A stretch of DNA of 64,000 nt from Uranotaenia lowii (lineage: Eukaryota > Arthropoda > Insecta > Diptera > Culicidae): contig NC_073692.1 in NCBI RefSeq assembly GCF_029784155.1, positions 15,357,752-15,421,751 of the forward strand. Direction: 5' to 3'. The notes below the pieces were generated by a model. That model was not told the DNA's origin. It searched no databases and was given only the letters and a program-made list of their open reading frames with translations. This document shows, piece by piece, positions 23,655 through 34,139 of the stretch (position 1 is its first letter; each line of letters begins with the position of its first letter). The position numbers and the translations under genes were made by a program.

Positions 23655-23828
23655 ACTGAATCAAAGCAATCGAAAGGTTTCCTTTAATTCAACCACGTTA
23701 AAAGAAAAGTTCAGGTACCGGTATTTCGATAGCAACTTACTGTCTTATTCAGTAAGCGTTTTAGGTATCTGAACTTTTCTTTTACCGTGGTTGAATTAAA
23801 GGAAATTTTCCGATTGCTTTGATTCAGT
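23655..23828. repeat. Foldback hairpin, 65-bp arms
   Basis: The arm 23655-23719 is the inverted complement of 23764-23828 with only a few mismatches (both contain TCCTTTAATTCAACCACG on one strand). They are separated by a 44-bp loop. As RNA it would form a long near-perfect stem. There is no clear target duplication. It is most simply a short foldback or MITE, with no coding capacity. Confidence 0.85.
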
Positions 23829-23883
23829 CATTTATATCTTTTTGTATAATAAGCTCTGAATCATCCCTATTTCAATTTAAGAT

Positions 23884-24103
23884 TTAATCAGCCGCAAAGG
23901 ATTTTACACGACAATAAGAAAGGCTTTTCCTAACGCCATTTACGTTCAGTATGAATGGCAGGAAAAATAAACTACATCTTTCGCCTTCACACTCGGGTTT
24001 CTTGCACAAAGATGGTTCACAACATTTGTCGTTCAAATACTCAGAGTGTACGCAGGTTCTCCACGAGCAACATCCACATCTCGTGCCCGTAGAGGACAAT
24101 CGG
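23884..24103 (-). pseudogene. LINE-B, 3' coding part, left of the R1 insert
   Basis: Minus-strand reading from 24103 gives PIVLYGHEMWMLLVENLRTL, then VFERQML, the C-terminal connection region of the LINE whose upstream part continues at 26976. The frame has stops. It ends in AT-rich sequence near 23884. The uninterrupted equivalent is at 10003-10030. Confidence 0.7.
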
Positions 24104-24365
24104 CTTTTTTTTTAGTTGGTAATCACAGGTGGTAAATCCCGGTTTACGGATTGTATTCCAAGGCACGGAAAGCCACCGCGTTCTCCCAGTTTGCTACTCT
24201 GGGTCCATGGGTACAATGGGAAGAATCATGATATACTCCGTGTAAACTCCACCGGGGGCTGCAAACCTGGTTCCCACTTCGAACTGTTTAACACACTATT
24301 CTTCAATAGTGGGAATTCTATTTGCGCTAGTGCGTTCCAAGGCAATACCAAAACCTCTCATCCTC

Positions 24366-24745
24366 ACGACTCGACGTCCGAACTCTCCTCTAGCGACTTG
24401 AGAACCGACATCTCCTCACAATGACTCGAGATTCCCACACAAACCTCTCCTCTTCGTGACTCGAGGCCTGACCTCTCCTCAAAAAACTCGAGATTCGACC
24501 CCTCCTCGCATCGACTCGAGGTTGACCTCTACTCCACTTGACTCAAGGCCCGATCTCTTCCCTAGTGACTCGAGATCTGACCTCTCCTCGTAATGACTCG
24601 AGGTGACCACTTGTACCCCTCCTCTTGTTGATTATATGCCTGATCCCGAACCCTTATCATAAAGACTCGGGCTTGACCACACAAACCTACCCTCCTGAAG
24701 ATTCGAGGCCTGACCTCTCTTCTAACGACCTGAAGCGTCATCTTA
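24366..24745. repeat. Minisatellite in the R1 3' UTR, GACTCGAGG...CTCTCCTC
   Basis: About twelve diverged copies of a unit near 30 bp long, built on ACTCGAGGCCTGACCTCTCCTC split by a few variable bases. Copies of the same motif are seen in the 3' UTR of R1 copy 1 near 1930-1990. Confidence 0.75.
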
Positions 24746-24749
24746 CTTC

Positions 24750-25610
24750 GACTCGAATGGCTCACCCGGCGTCGAGAGCCACTCTACCGGTGGGCATTCC
24801 TCGATCGTCGAATTACCCTTCTCCAACGATTTCCACTGCGAGGAAGGTCAAGTCATATCCCCGCAGCTTCGGTCGTTGGGAACCACCCTACTCGGATCCT
24901 CCCCGAAGGTTCTACGCACCCACGACATCCGCTACGCAGAAGATGTTGCCTTATCTTTATAGCTTCAAACCGTGGGGTCGGACGCACACTTCTCGACAGT
25001 CTCCCGTCGGTTAGGTCAGTCTACTCAGACTTTTGACTGGTCCTCTTCAACCCTAGGATTTTCTGTCCGCGGCTTTTTCTGCCCGTCGTTTGCCAGATCG
25101 AAAGCAGCTTATCCTGGACGGCACACATTCGGGACTTTGAACACTACGACTCGGATGTTTCCCGACAGTGACGACATCCTACACCGACTCGAGAGGCTCG
25201 CCCGGCATCGAGACCGGCATCTACCCATGGGTATCCCCCGATAGTGGTTAACCCTCTTCCTGAGAAGTCCGCTAAGAGGAAGGTAGCCTTATTCCCGAAG
25301 TTGGGATATTCACATGCGTTAGCGGCGCACCCATGACCTCCGCCACGCAGAAGATGATGCCTTATCTTTGTAGCTTCGATCAAGGGATCGGACGCACAAT
25401 ACTCAGATGCTCCCCGTCGATGGAGTCTTCCTACACCTTTCGCGGACTGCCGTTGACTCCAGCTCCTCTACAGGGCTGTCATGATCCGAGTGAACCCATC
25501 GCTGACCGCATGCCAAGTGTTGGAATCCGCACACATCCCCTGCACTACGTTGTGAGCTGTCGTGTCGGGCCCGCAGGCGGCAAGTATGTTGGTGCGTACC
25601 GCTGCAAACC
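24750..25610. repeat. Tandem duplication of about 0.43 kb in the R1 3' UTR
   Basis: Matched landmarks appear twice: GACTCGA..GGCTC.CCCGGC at about 24750 and 25188, GAGGAAGGT at 24840 and 25276, and CACGCAGAAGATG-type sequence at about 24930 and 25343. The spacing is 411-440 bp. The first R1 copy has a single equivalent block (about 2090-2300). Confidence 0.65.
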
Positions 25611-26975
25611 TCGGACAGGCAACATGTTCGGGTGTTTCTTCTACGCCCCACAATCTGGGTAATATGGCGAAGCCAAATCGGTAGTGGTACTCCATGAAGC
25701 ATCCATCACCAGTCAGGGATTGCGTCATATGGAAGTCCACTTCAGCGTGTCTTCTTCCGATGAAGCTCCCGATGTGCGGGATCAGACGATGGGTTCACCT
25801 TCCTCTCGCTGAGCTGTCCCACAGCTGCTGCCAGTTGGACATCGAGTTCTCATTGGCGAGATCTCGTACGTTGGGCGTGTCTTTGATGTCGTAGCAATCG
25901 ACATCCTCCTCTAGCAAAACCGAGATGGGCATGACGCCCGCCACTACACAGGCGGCTTCGGACGACATGGTCCGGTATCCGCTGATAACCCGCAGGTTCA
26001 TCAGCCGCTGAATGCTGCTTAGTCTCTGCAGGTTACTTTGTCTACCCAGGGCCTGCCTCCAAGCCACTGCTCCTTACCGTAAGATTGACGTGGTCACGCT
26101 TGCCAGTATCCTTTTACTACTGCAGATTGCCGAGGAGTTCGACATCATCCGTGTGAGTGCGGCCGTGTCCATTGCCGCTCTCTTACACACGTAGTCGACA
26201 CGACTCGTAAAGCTGAGTCTGTCGTCTATCATCACCCCTAGGTAATTTATTGCACGTTTGGACACAATGTCTACAATGGTACCTGTTTGAGGTGAGCTCA
26301 GGTTGGTGATCAGCACTATCTCGGTTTTGTAGTGGGCTAGACGCAGGCACTTGGAGTGCATCCAGCTTTTCACTGCCTGGATAGCTACTGTGGTAAGTAG
26401 CTGTACCTCCGCTGTTGAGGAGCCTCTCGCCAAGAGGACTACATCATCCGCAAATCCTACGAGTTCAGCTCCCGATGGGAGACTCATTCGTAGGAGTTCG
26501 TCGTAAGTGATGTTCCACAGAACCGGGTCGAGTATTGACCCCTGTGGAACACCCGCCGAAACCTCTTGTGTTTGCAAACCCTCGCCGGTCATATACTGCA
26601 GTTGGCGGTTGTGGAAGTAACTTTCCACAAGCCTATACAGATATGCCGGGATCCTCATTTGGATGAGCGACGAAGCAATCGCTGTCCAAAGCGGAGCCCT
26701 CTCCTTTTTGTTAGCCTAGCTCTGTCCGCTACCTCAATGACTGAGCGAATGGCATCTACGATGCTGCGTCCTTTACGGAAACCAAACGGTTTCTCCTAGA
26801 GTCCGCCCTCACTTTCAGTGTACCTCTGAAGTCGGTTCTCAATCACCCTCTCCAGGACCTTACCCGGCCAGCGGGTAACATCGTGCTGTGGGAACAGCGC
26901 GTTGATGGCCCTGCGGAGGGCCGATCTAGCACTTGTGAAGAGTGGCCTTAACTCCACTGTCCCTTCTTGGGTCCT

Positions 26976-27425
26976 GAGGACAATTGGTCTAATGAGGGTC
27001 ATGTATGTACGATACACTTCGTGCGAGGGCTAAGTCTTCTCGACCGCAGTTTCTTATGCAGTCCATAGTAGGCACGACTTCCGCTGATCATTCGCCGCTG
27101 GATCTCACGGCTGGTGTCACTGTCTGCGGTCACCAGTGATTCGCCGTCGATCGTGGCTACTCACTAGCTGATCACGCGCTTTTGCATTTCTACCCTCACA
27201 ATAAAAGTCGTTCATAGTTCTTGTGTGTTGCCGCAGCTCTGGTAGACCGTGAAGCTCTGTCAGCATAGCTCCTGCAGCGCTACGATATCGAAATTGCGGC
27301 TCTTCAATTTGTTGGAGGGCACGTGGGTAATGCCCATGAAATTTAGAGATCGGCAGTTCCGAGTTTCCAATCGCTGGTCCCTTTTCGTCGCGTGGGTCTG
27401 TGCCGATTTCCATCCGAATTTTTTT
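26976..27425 (-). pseudogene. LINE-B, 5' part, internally deleted
   Basis: Minus-strand reading from 27425 gives the start of an AP-type endonuclease (NCRSLNFMGITHVPSNKLK, then SRNFDIVALQE, about 27370-27260). The sequence then jumps at about 27150 to the reverse-transcriptase thumb (LVTADSDTSREIQRRMISGS, then LIRPIVL). Most of the endonuclease and RT are missing, so this copy suffered a large internal deletion before or after the R1 insertion. The corresponding thumb segment without the insert is at 10003-10200. Confidence 0.65.
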
Positions 27426-30081
27426 TTCATTTTTCGTTGCTAGATGATTTCAAAATAGTCGATGATTCCTTTGAATTCAGCCACAGTAATTGAAAAACCC
27501 TAATACTAGATTTCACTAGCTACCTGCTAGCATCCTCAGTGGGTTATCGGCTGAAAAAAGTGTATCATTTCCCTTCTTTAAATTGTTCAAGGTAGGTAGC
27601 TCTGAATTATTTGTAGGTTCAATTTCAAGTGAAGTTTTCGTTATGTTATAATTTTTTGTACTGATACCTTTCAATATTTTTTTTCTATCTAATGGTTTAT
27701 GATTTCGCATTTTAAAGAAAAATTAATCCAAGAACAATCGAAATCTGAGTTCATAGATATTATTTTTTATAACTTTAAAAACATCCAGCTCATAATGCAT
27801 AACAATTTTCATTCCTGTGAATTTGTAAAACGTACAATTTATGTAGTGTTATCCAATTTCCAATTATTGTTTTTCTTTTTTCCAGGATTTTTATCCTAGC
27901 ATATGATTCATCCTATACCTATCCGATTTTCAATTGAAATAAAGATATTGATTTAGAATGTAAGTATCATACCAAATGTTTGAAATTTTTACCAAAATAT
28001 ATAAGGATAAGTAAAAAAAAACATATTTTAAACTGGATATTTATGAACGAAATGTTGTTTTTGCGTTTAGGCAGGATTGTGGAAAACTTTCATAAAACAC
28101 CATAAATTCCATCGAAAAACCAAAAAAAAAAATTAAAATTTAATTTTAAAATATAATACCGTATAGCACTGGCAACACTGTTTGTAACTCTCATTTCAAT
28201 CCAAATCGAAGGCAGGCAAGCAATTGGTCTGGGTAGGAAGCGTAGAACGACCACAAGGCATTCTGGAATAGAGAAATATTTCTACTACTGACGGGAACAG
28301 ACAATGAACTTGCACCGAAAGTTGCAATAAAATATGTAGTTCATAGTGGGAGATGATTTCTGGACTCCGTTGTTGAACTTGAATGCCATTGAGAAAAATT
28401 TGTTCTGCCCGCTGAGGACGGATACGTTACCTGTTAAACGATAAAAGAGGCGATTCGTCGTCGTCGTGCTGAGCTGAGATTGCTGCTGCACACATTATTG
28501 GGTTGGGGAAGATGTCTCGTTGTCGTCGATCGCGCTCCCCAGATAACAACGATTCCGTGGAAAAACCGTCAACACAACCGATATATGGGGATCGCTCTCT
28601 TGGGATGTTTTTTTTTTTCGCGAATCGCTGTCAGGCTTATTCCTAATAATAAAATAATCGAAGGTCTCAGGAGAGGATGACAAAAAGTTCATAATTTCAA
28701 AATTAATGAAGACTTTTAATTAATGAAGAAGTTTTAACAAATGCACGACAAAACAAAACTGTCTAACTTTCACCTTTACATGGTAACATAGAATGGTTAA
28801 TATGTTTCTCCCTCGCTCGAGTAGTTAATGTGTTTTTTATCGTTCGCTGAACCGCTGTAAAATATAATAATATCGTTATCAGTTTTCATCAATCGACCAT
28901 CCTCGACAACGTTACCCGAAAGAGGTGGCTAGAGGAAGTTGGGAGCCGGATTTCGAAAAGATAAGCACACTAGCACAACAGCGCTTAATGTGAGTATTCT
29001 TCCGGTTTTTCATTCACGGTGGTCCCTCTCTGGGGGTGTTGCGGGTTATTCAGAGGTGTTATCTTAGATTCTTATATAAAATATTTTTCACGTTGAATCT
29101 TTAGCTCTATTCGGAGTTTCGCTTACTGGATTGCTCGCCAAAATGAAGCCCCCTATTGGCAACACACCCACACACGTTCCATAAATTGTTGATCGACCCA
29201 GTCCGATAAGCGCCCATAGTGGAATGGTACGGTTCCAGCGATAACGTAAAAGCTTTCCATCTTCTCTATCCCCACATGCCAGGGGGAATGAGAAAAAACA
29301 ACACGATTCCCATATAACATCGGCTATCGGTTGATATACAGAGAAATAGAGAGATCCTATCGGTCGCCGGCTTCCACCCACCAACCCACATCTCGATTCT
29401 ATGGACGATGGAAATTCGCTCTTGTCGATCCGGCAGAAGCTACATAGCTAGGACGGGGAGTCCGGAACCATCGAATGGATGTTATCAGGATAGATTCCAG
29501 ACAACAACGACGGACGTACACACATGGGATGACGAAATCCAGTAGACCCCCACGACTGGACAGCGTGGGTGGATTCTTTTCAAGTTTTTTCGTCCGATAT
29601 CTTTCCGATTTTTTGGTTATGTTCGAGTTGATGAACTAACAACGATATACTTTTAAATAAAATTGAATTCTCCTATCAAATTTTTAATTTATGACATCAC
29701 TTCTATTAAATTAACAATTGAAATTAAATTTCTTTAAAAACTTACCTAAGAATTTTACAGAAATTAATTTCACAAACTCCACATTTTGCGTCCATTTTCA
29801 CTCAGGGGGGTGACATCCCTATTCTTTGTCATTGATTTTGACAACCATCAAAATGACGGGCCCACGATTTTGTGGGCCCATAACAAACCTGACATTTTGC
29901 TGTCAAGGAACCGGACTGATGTCAAATCTTAGAGAATTAAAAATGATTTGCACACTAACACAACAATCATTCTGGTCCCTCATTGGTTGAAATTTCGACT
30001 TTTTCAACTATGTACTGTTTTGAGAGGAAAACACCATAAACGTTTCTCCCGATGGATAGAAAAAAAAGAAAAAGATTCTTG
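27426..30081. other. Unique AT-rich DNA up to the assembly gap
   Basis: No repeat family or gene was recognised. A perfect 8-bp hairpin GGGCCCAC/GTGGGCCC lies at 29858-29879, inside sequence with a second small inverted repeat (TTGATTTTG/CAAAATGA). Donor-like GTGAGTATTC occurs at 28990. Confidence 0.4.
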
Positions 30082-30581
30082 NNNNNNNNNNNNNNNNNNN
30101 NNNNNNNNNNNNNNNNNNNNNNNNNNNNNNNNNNNNNNNNNNNNNNNNNNNNNNNNNNNNNNNNNNNNNNNNNNNNNNNNNNNNNNNNNNNNNNNNNNNN
30201 NNNNNNNNNNNNNNNNNNNNNNNNNNNNNNNNNNNNNNNNNNNNNNNNNNNNNNNNNNNNNNNNNNNNNNNNNNNNNNNNNNNNNNNNNNNNNNNNNNNN
30301 NNNNNNNNNNNNNNNNNNNNNNNNNNNNNNNNNNNNNNNNNNNNNNNNNNNNNNNNNNNNNNNNNNNNNNNNNNNNNNNNNNNNNNNNNNNNNNNNNNNN
30401 NNNNNNNNNNNNNNNNNNNNNNNNNNNNNNNNNNNNNNNNNNNNNNNNNNNNNNNNNNNNNNNNNNNNNNNNNNNNNNNNNNNNNNNNNNNNNNNNNNNN
30501 NNNNNNNNNNNNNNNNNNNNNNNNNNNNNNNNNNNNNNNNNNNNNNNNNNNNNNNNNNNNNNNNNNNNNNNNNNNNNNNNN
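30082..30581. other. Assembly gap, 500 N
   Basis: Exactly 500 unknown bases, the usual placeholder for a scaffold join of unknown size. Open frames across it are meaningless. Confidence 1.
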
Positions 30582-31962
30582 AAACTGAAAAGCTTTTTGT
30601 AGACTAAACTGAGTTGTTAGATGAACTATCTTTCAAAAGAGACTACTTTTCGAAGAATCAAAGCTAGAAGTACATGCTCGCCTGTCTCCATTGACATCAC
30701 GGTGTAGAACAAGTAGAAGAATTTTATGTATCGAAAATATCCATCGCTTATTTTTGCACCGTTTAAAAGCTGGGACTATCTTCTTTCATTTAAGCTCAAA
30801 TTTGGAAAAGTCCAGGGGGCTACAGTATTATTCTAATAGGGTAATTCTCTGGCCACAATTTTGTCCAAACTATCAAAGTGATGAAAATTTAGAGAAAAGA
30901 GCTATAGTGCAATTATTTCATTGAAACACCTAAAACCTTCAAATGGCTGTTTGTACAAAGACTATAAGTAATATTTCAACGACTAAGCTTTTAAAACTGT
31001 AGAATGTTGAAATGTTCAGCTCGGCTGATTTACATAAACAATCAATCTTTTGTATACATCTCTCGCTTTTCTTGAGAATGGAATCATCAATATTTTGAGA
31101 AAAGTAACATCTTGAACATGTGAATAATCTCAGTAAATTAATGCCTATGCTGAATAGAACAAATCAACATAAAACTATCGGAAATCAAAAATTTCAAACC
31201 TGAAACAAGATTGATAGAACGAGCACATAAACACACTGTCGGGTTCCAAAGGCAAAACATAATTGGGAGAATCCCCTTATTTAGACGACGATTTCTGTAG
31301 TACTTCTCAGGCGCATTTCACTTTTCTTCCAGACACTTGTTTTCAAATCATAGTAGTAATTCCAAGAAAACTTTATAAATTAAACACGTTTCCGACATTG
31401 TACTTCTTAAGTTGAAGAAGTAGGTTGAAATAGAAAAAAAACTCTACATTTCCCGCAAATTGTGGGGGATCACCTCACGTCTCTTCTTAAAATAATAAAC
31501 GGTATTTCAGAATTTTCAAATTTTGTAGGTTCTTGAAAATTGTCAGGGAGAAACTCCCGGATTGTCACGTCAGTTTAGAACATATGAATGAGAAGGATAA
31601 TAGAACGAACTCACTCATTATTGAAGTATTGAAGTCCTCTTGTAGCGAATCATTCATCCTGCTGAAGGTACAATAACAAACTACTCAAACTTCAAAAATT
31701 CAATTTTAACCGCGACGGAGCGAAAAAAAACACGTGCGCTTCCAACAAACCATAGCCTACTTCTCTCGTGCTAAATCTAAGTAAATTATTGTCGATAAGC
31801 TATTTTGAGCATTTCATTCTGTTTATAACAAGGTCAGCTCTGATGAGTGTTTTTAATAAAAAAAATTTCATGAAAATAAGAAAATTATGTATCAAGGAAG
31901 AACCAGGAATGCAGAAATCTATAGACAATTTTCTCCAATGTCCAATACCATACCAACACCAA
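30582..31962. other. Unique AT-rich DNA
   Basis: No gene, satellite or transposon domain was seen between the gap and the MITE-like element. Confidence 0.4.
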
Positions 31963-32311
31963 GGTTTCCCAAAACACAGAAAAATCTATAATTGGACAGG
32001 ATTTTGAGCAAATTTTAATCACAGAATCTGTGTCTGAGAACACAGAATTTTAGAAATACTAACAGATTTCACAGAATTTCGAAATTTTAAACGTTTACTC
32101 AAAATTTAAGTTTTTATGTCAATATTAATTTTGGATTATTATCTTTGAATTGAAAAAATATGATAACATTGCGTAATGTAAATTTATTTTTCTTAAGTAA
32201 AATATAGAAAAGACACAATTTGACCTGACTTTCAAATGAAATTTGTGGAAAAAGCATCACAGAATTTTTAGGTTAAATCACAAAAAGTCAGAATTTTTTC
32301 CTGCAACCTTG
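31963..32311. mobile_element. MITE-like element X, uninterrupted copy
   Basis: This is an about 350-bp AT-rich repeat with short inverted ends (CAAGGTTTCC on the left, GCAACCTTG on the right). It contains several CAGAATTTC/TTCTGTG motifs. Its inverted complement aligns along its length with 41972-42123 joined to 45476-45706, that is, with the two halves of the copy into which the RTE LINE inserted. It has no coding capacity. Confidence 0.75.
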
Positions 32312-32385
32312 ACAAACACCTGCGTTTATGTATGTCATTCAGAAAATTTTGAAAAATATTTTCGACCATTTTGAGCGAATGTGAG

Positions 32386-33395
32386 GGGGGATGGGGTCAT
32401 ACATTAAAAAGAAAAATGTTTGAATATCGCGAGAAATAATCAAGCAAACGGAACCAAGTTTGGCATTCGGGGGTAGTTGGATAGGAAGCATATTTTAAAG
32501 ATGGTTTAAGACCCTCCCTCATTACAGTGTGGAGATCGAAAGGTGGGAGGGGGACTCTCATACAATTTGTTGCACAACTCGAGCGGTAATCAAGCAATCG
32601 GAACCAACATTTGTCATGCGAGGGTATATGGATAGGAAGAAAATGGTTTGAGACCCCTCTGTCCTTCCAGTCTGAAGATAGTAAACGGGGAGGGGGAATC
32701 CCATATAATTTTTTGCAAAATATTTTTTGCAAAATTTGAGAACTAATCAAGCAAATGGAACCAAATTTTACATGAGTGGTTTTTTGGGTAGGTAAAAGGA
32801 TTTTTGATTATTTGGAACTCCTCCATCTACGATTGGGGAGATTCAAAGGATAAAGGGGGTCTCCCATACAATTTAGTGCATTATTCGATAACTAATGATG
32901 CAAATGAAACCAAATTTAACGTAAGAAGGTAAAAGGCTTCGAGTTATGTTTCTACGATGTGTGAGATCCATCCTTCCTTCCACTGGAGGGATGAGAAATA
33001 GTTTTATGCTTTATTCGAGAACTAATCGAACAAACGGAACCAACATTGTCATGGGAGTATATTTTAGTACGAGAAATGTATTTTTTATGTTTTGGGATCC
33101 CTCCCTCTCTCCAATGGGAAAAGGGGGAAGAAGGAGGGAGGCTTTCATACAATATTTTTGGATCACTCGAGAATTATTCGTCAAATTTAATAGCAGAGGG
33201 TATTTGAGTAGATTTTTTTCTATGAATGTTTAAGAATTCTCCCTCCTTTGACTGAAGCGATAGGAAGGGGGAATAGGAGCTCCCATACATTTTTTTCATA
33301 ATTGGAGTGTTAATCGAGCAGATGGTAACAAACAGATGAATCAAATTTTACAGGGGAGAGTATAAGGGTACGAAAAATGATTCTATGGTTATGGA
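32386..33395. repeat. Tandem repeat, about 150-bp unit, 7 copies
   Basis: Each unit has the same order of landmarks: ACTAATCAAGCAAACGGAACCAA, a GGGTA..GG(T)A segment, a CCCTCCCTC segment, a GGGGGAGGGGG segment, and CCCATACAATTT. The first landmark, with variation, recurs near 32430, 32585, 32740, 32890, 33015, 33170 and 33310. Copies are diverged. Repeats with similar wording are, from memory, common in culicine mosquito genomes; this was not checked. Confidence 0.8.
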
Positions 33396-33451
33396 AAAAC
33401 AATCATCTTCTTGCTGTTCATCTTCGGATGTTCTGATCTTCAGATTTCTTT

Positions 33452-33643
33452 CCAACTTCAGGGGTACCACAAGGAAATAATTTGGGCCCTTTAATGTTCA
33501 CCCTGTTCTGCAATGATATTAACACGCTACTATTCGGATGCGAAGTACGCATGTACGCGGACGATTTGAAAATTTTTCTGACCGTTAACAGTTTTGCAGA
33601 TTGTCAGATATTACAGCAGTTTCTTAATGAGGTTGTAAATTGA
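33452..33643 (+). pseudogene. Reverse-transcriptase fragment (jockey/CR1-like)
   Basis: A 63-codon plus-strand frame reads SGVPQGNNLGPLMFTLFCND, then EVRMYADDLKIFL, and ends in a stop. GVPQG and YADD are the RT motifs B' and C of non-LTR retrotransposons. YADD and the SGVPQGxxLGPLxFxxFxND wording fit the jockey/CR1 group rather than the R1 or RTE elements elsewhere in the window. Upstream it is cut off by the 150-bp tandem repeat. Just downstream is a dispersed motif GGATGAATCATCCGATAGG, shared loosely with 41770. Confidence 0.75.
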
Positions 33644-33860
33644 TCTTAGGGATGAATCATCCGATAGGATGAAAATCGCAGAAAAAAAAAGTTGAAAATT
33701 GATGCACGGTCAACCTACGAGCCTTAAGCGTTTCTAATCTAATTTAAAATTTCTGTAACTATTTTCAAGTGCGTTTATAAGTGTTCTTCAAAGCTGTTTC
33801 TACTGTTAAATTTTGTTGTTGTTCTACATAACCAGAATTATTAGTGATTTATTTTCGTAA

Positions 33861-34103
33861 AAATGCCTTTTTTCTCGAAAGAAACTTCCATATAATTTTC
33901 AAGGCCTTTTAGAGCCGCCTCAGAGTAATCCAATTGAGCTGAAACTTCACAGGGATCAATTTATAACTTTTTGTGCTAAGATCAGGGATGGTGAGCTAGG
34001 AACGTTTCTTAAGTTGTCCACGTCATTTATTCAGTCTGTAAAGCCTAAATCGGCTAAGACGGTGTATGTCTTTAAAAATATTCTTAGAAAATGTACGCCT
34101 TAG
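33861..34103 (+). other. Possible C-terminal coding remnant with AATAAA downstream
   Basis: A frame without ATG runs about 80 codons (including NPIELKLHRDQF, then KIRDGELGTFLKLSTSFIQS, then KTVYVFKNILRKC) to a TAG at 34101. An AAATAAA signal follows at 34126-34132. The composition is protein-like, but I do not recognise it. It may be the end of the same LINE as the RT fragment at 33452, an unrelated transposon, or a terminal host exon. Confidence 0.25.
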
Positions 34104-34139
34104 TGTTAAGTACATTAGATTTCTTCAAATAAACATGAA

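Larger units (their letters stand above)
24104..26975 (-). pseudogene. R1-clade LINE copy 2, 5'-truncated, nested in LINE-B
   Basis: From right to left the element shows KVLERVIENRLQRYTE (about 26860-26810), KPFGFRKGRSIVDAI (about 26790), VSAGVPQGSI (about 26555), the catalytic GFADDVVLL (about 26460), LRLAHYKTEIVLITNL (about 26340), and INYLGVMIDDRLSFTSRVDY (about 26250). A C-terminal domain (26067-25795) and a knuckle region ending HVACPRF (about 25620) follow. Stops replace a Tyr (about 26073) and a Trp (about 25794), and the first RT part is frameshifted. A 3' UTR of about 1.5 kb ends in a 9-base poly(A) (T run at 24105-24113). A 12-bp duplication, GAGGACAAT(C/T)GG, flanks it (24092-24103 and 26976-26987), so it inserted by target-primed reverse transcription. 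The endonuclease is absent. Confidence 0.85.

Noticed and set aside
29858..29879. GGGCCCAC hairpin as a rho-independent terminator
   Set aside because: There is no T-tract, no upstream gene, and the setting is a eukaryotic genome.
29948..30607. 219-codon ORF
   Set aside because: Most of it is the run of N in the assembly gap.
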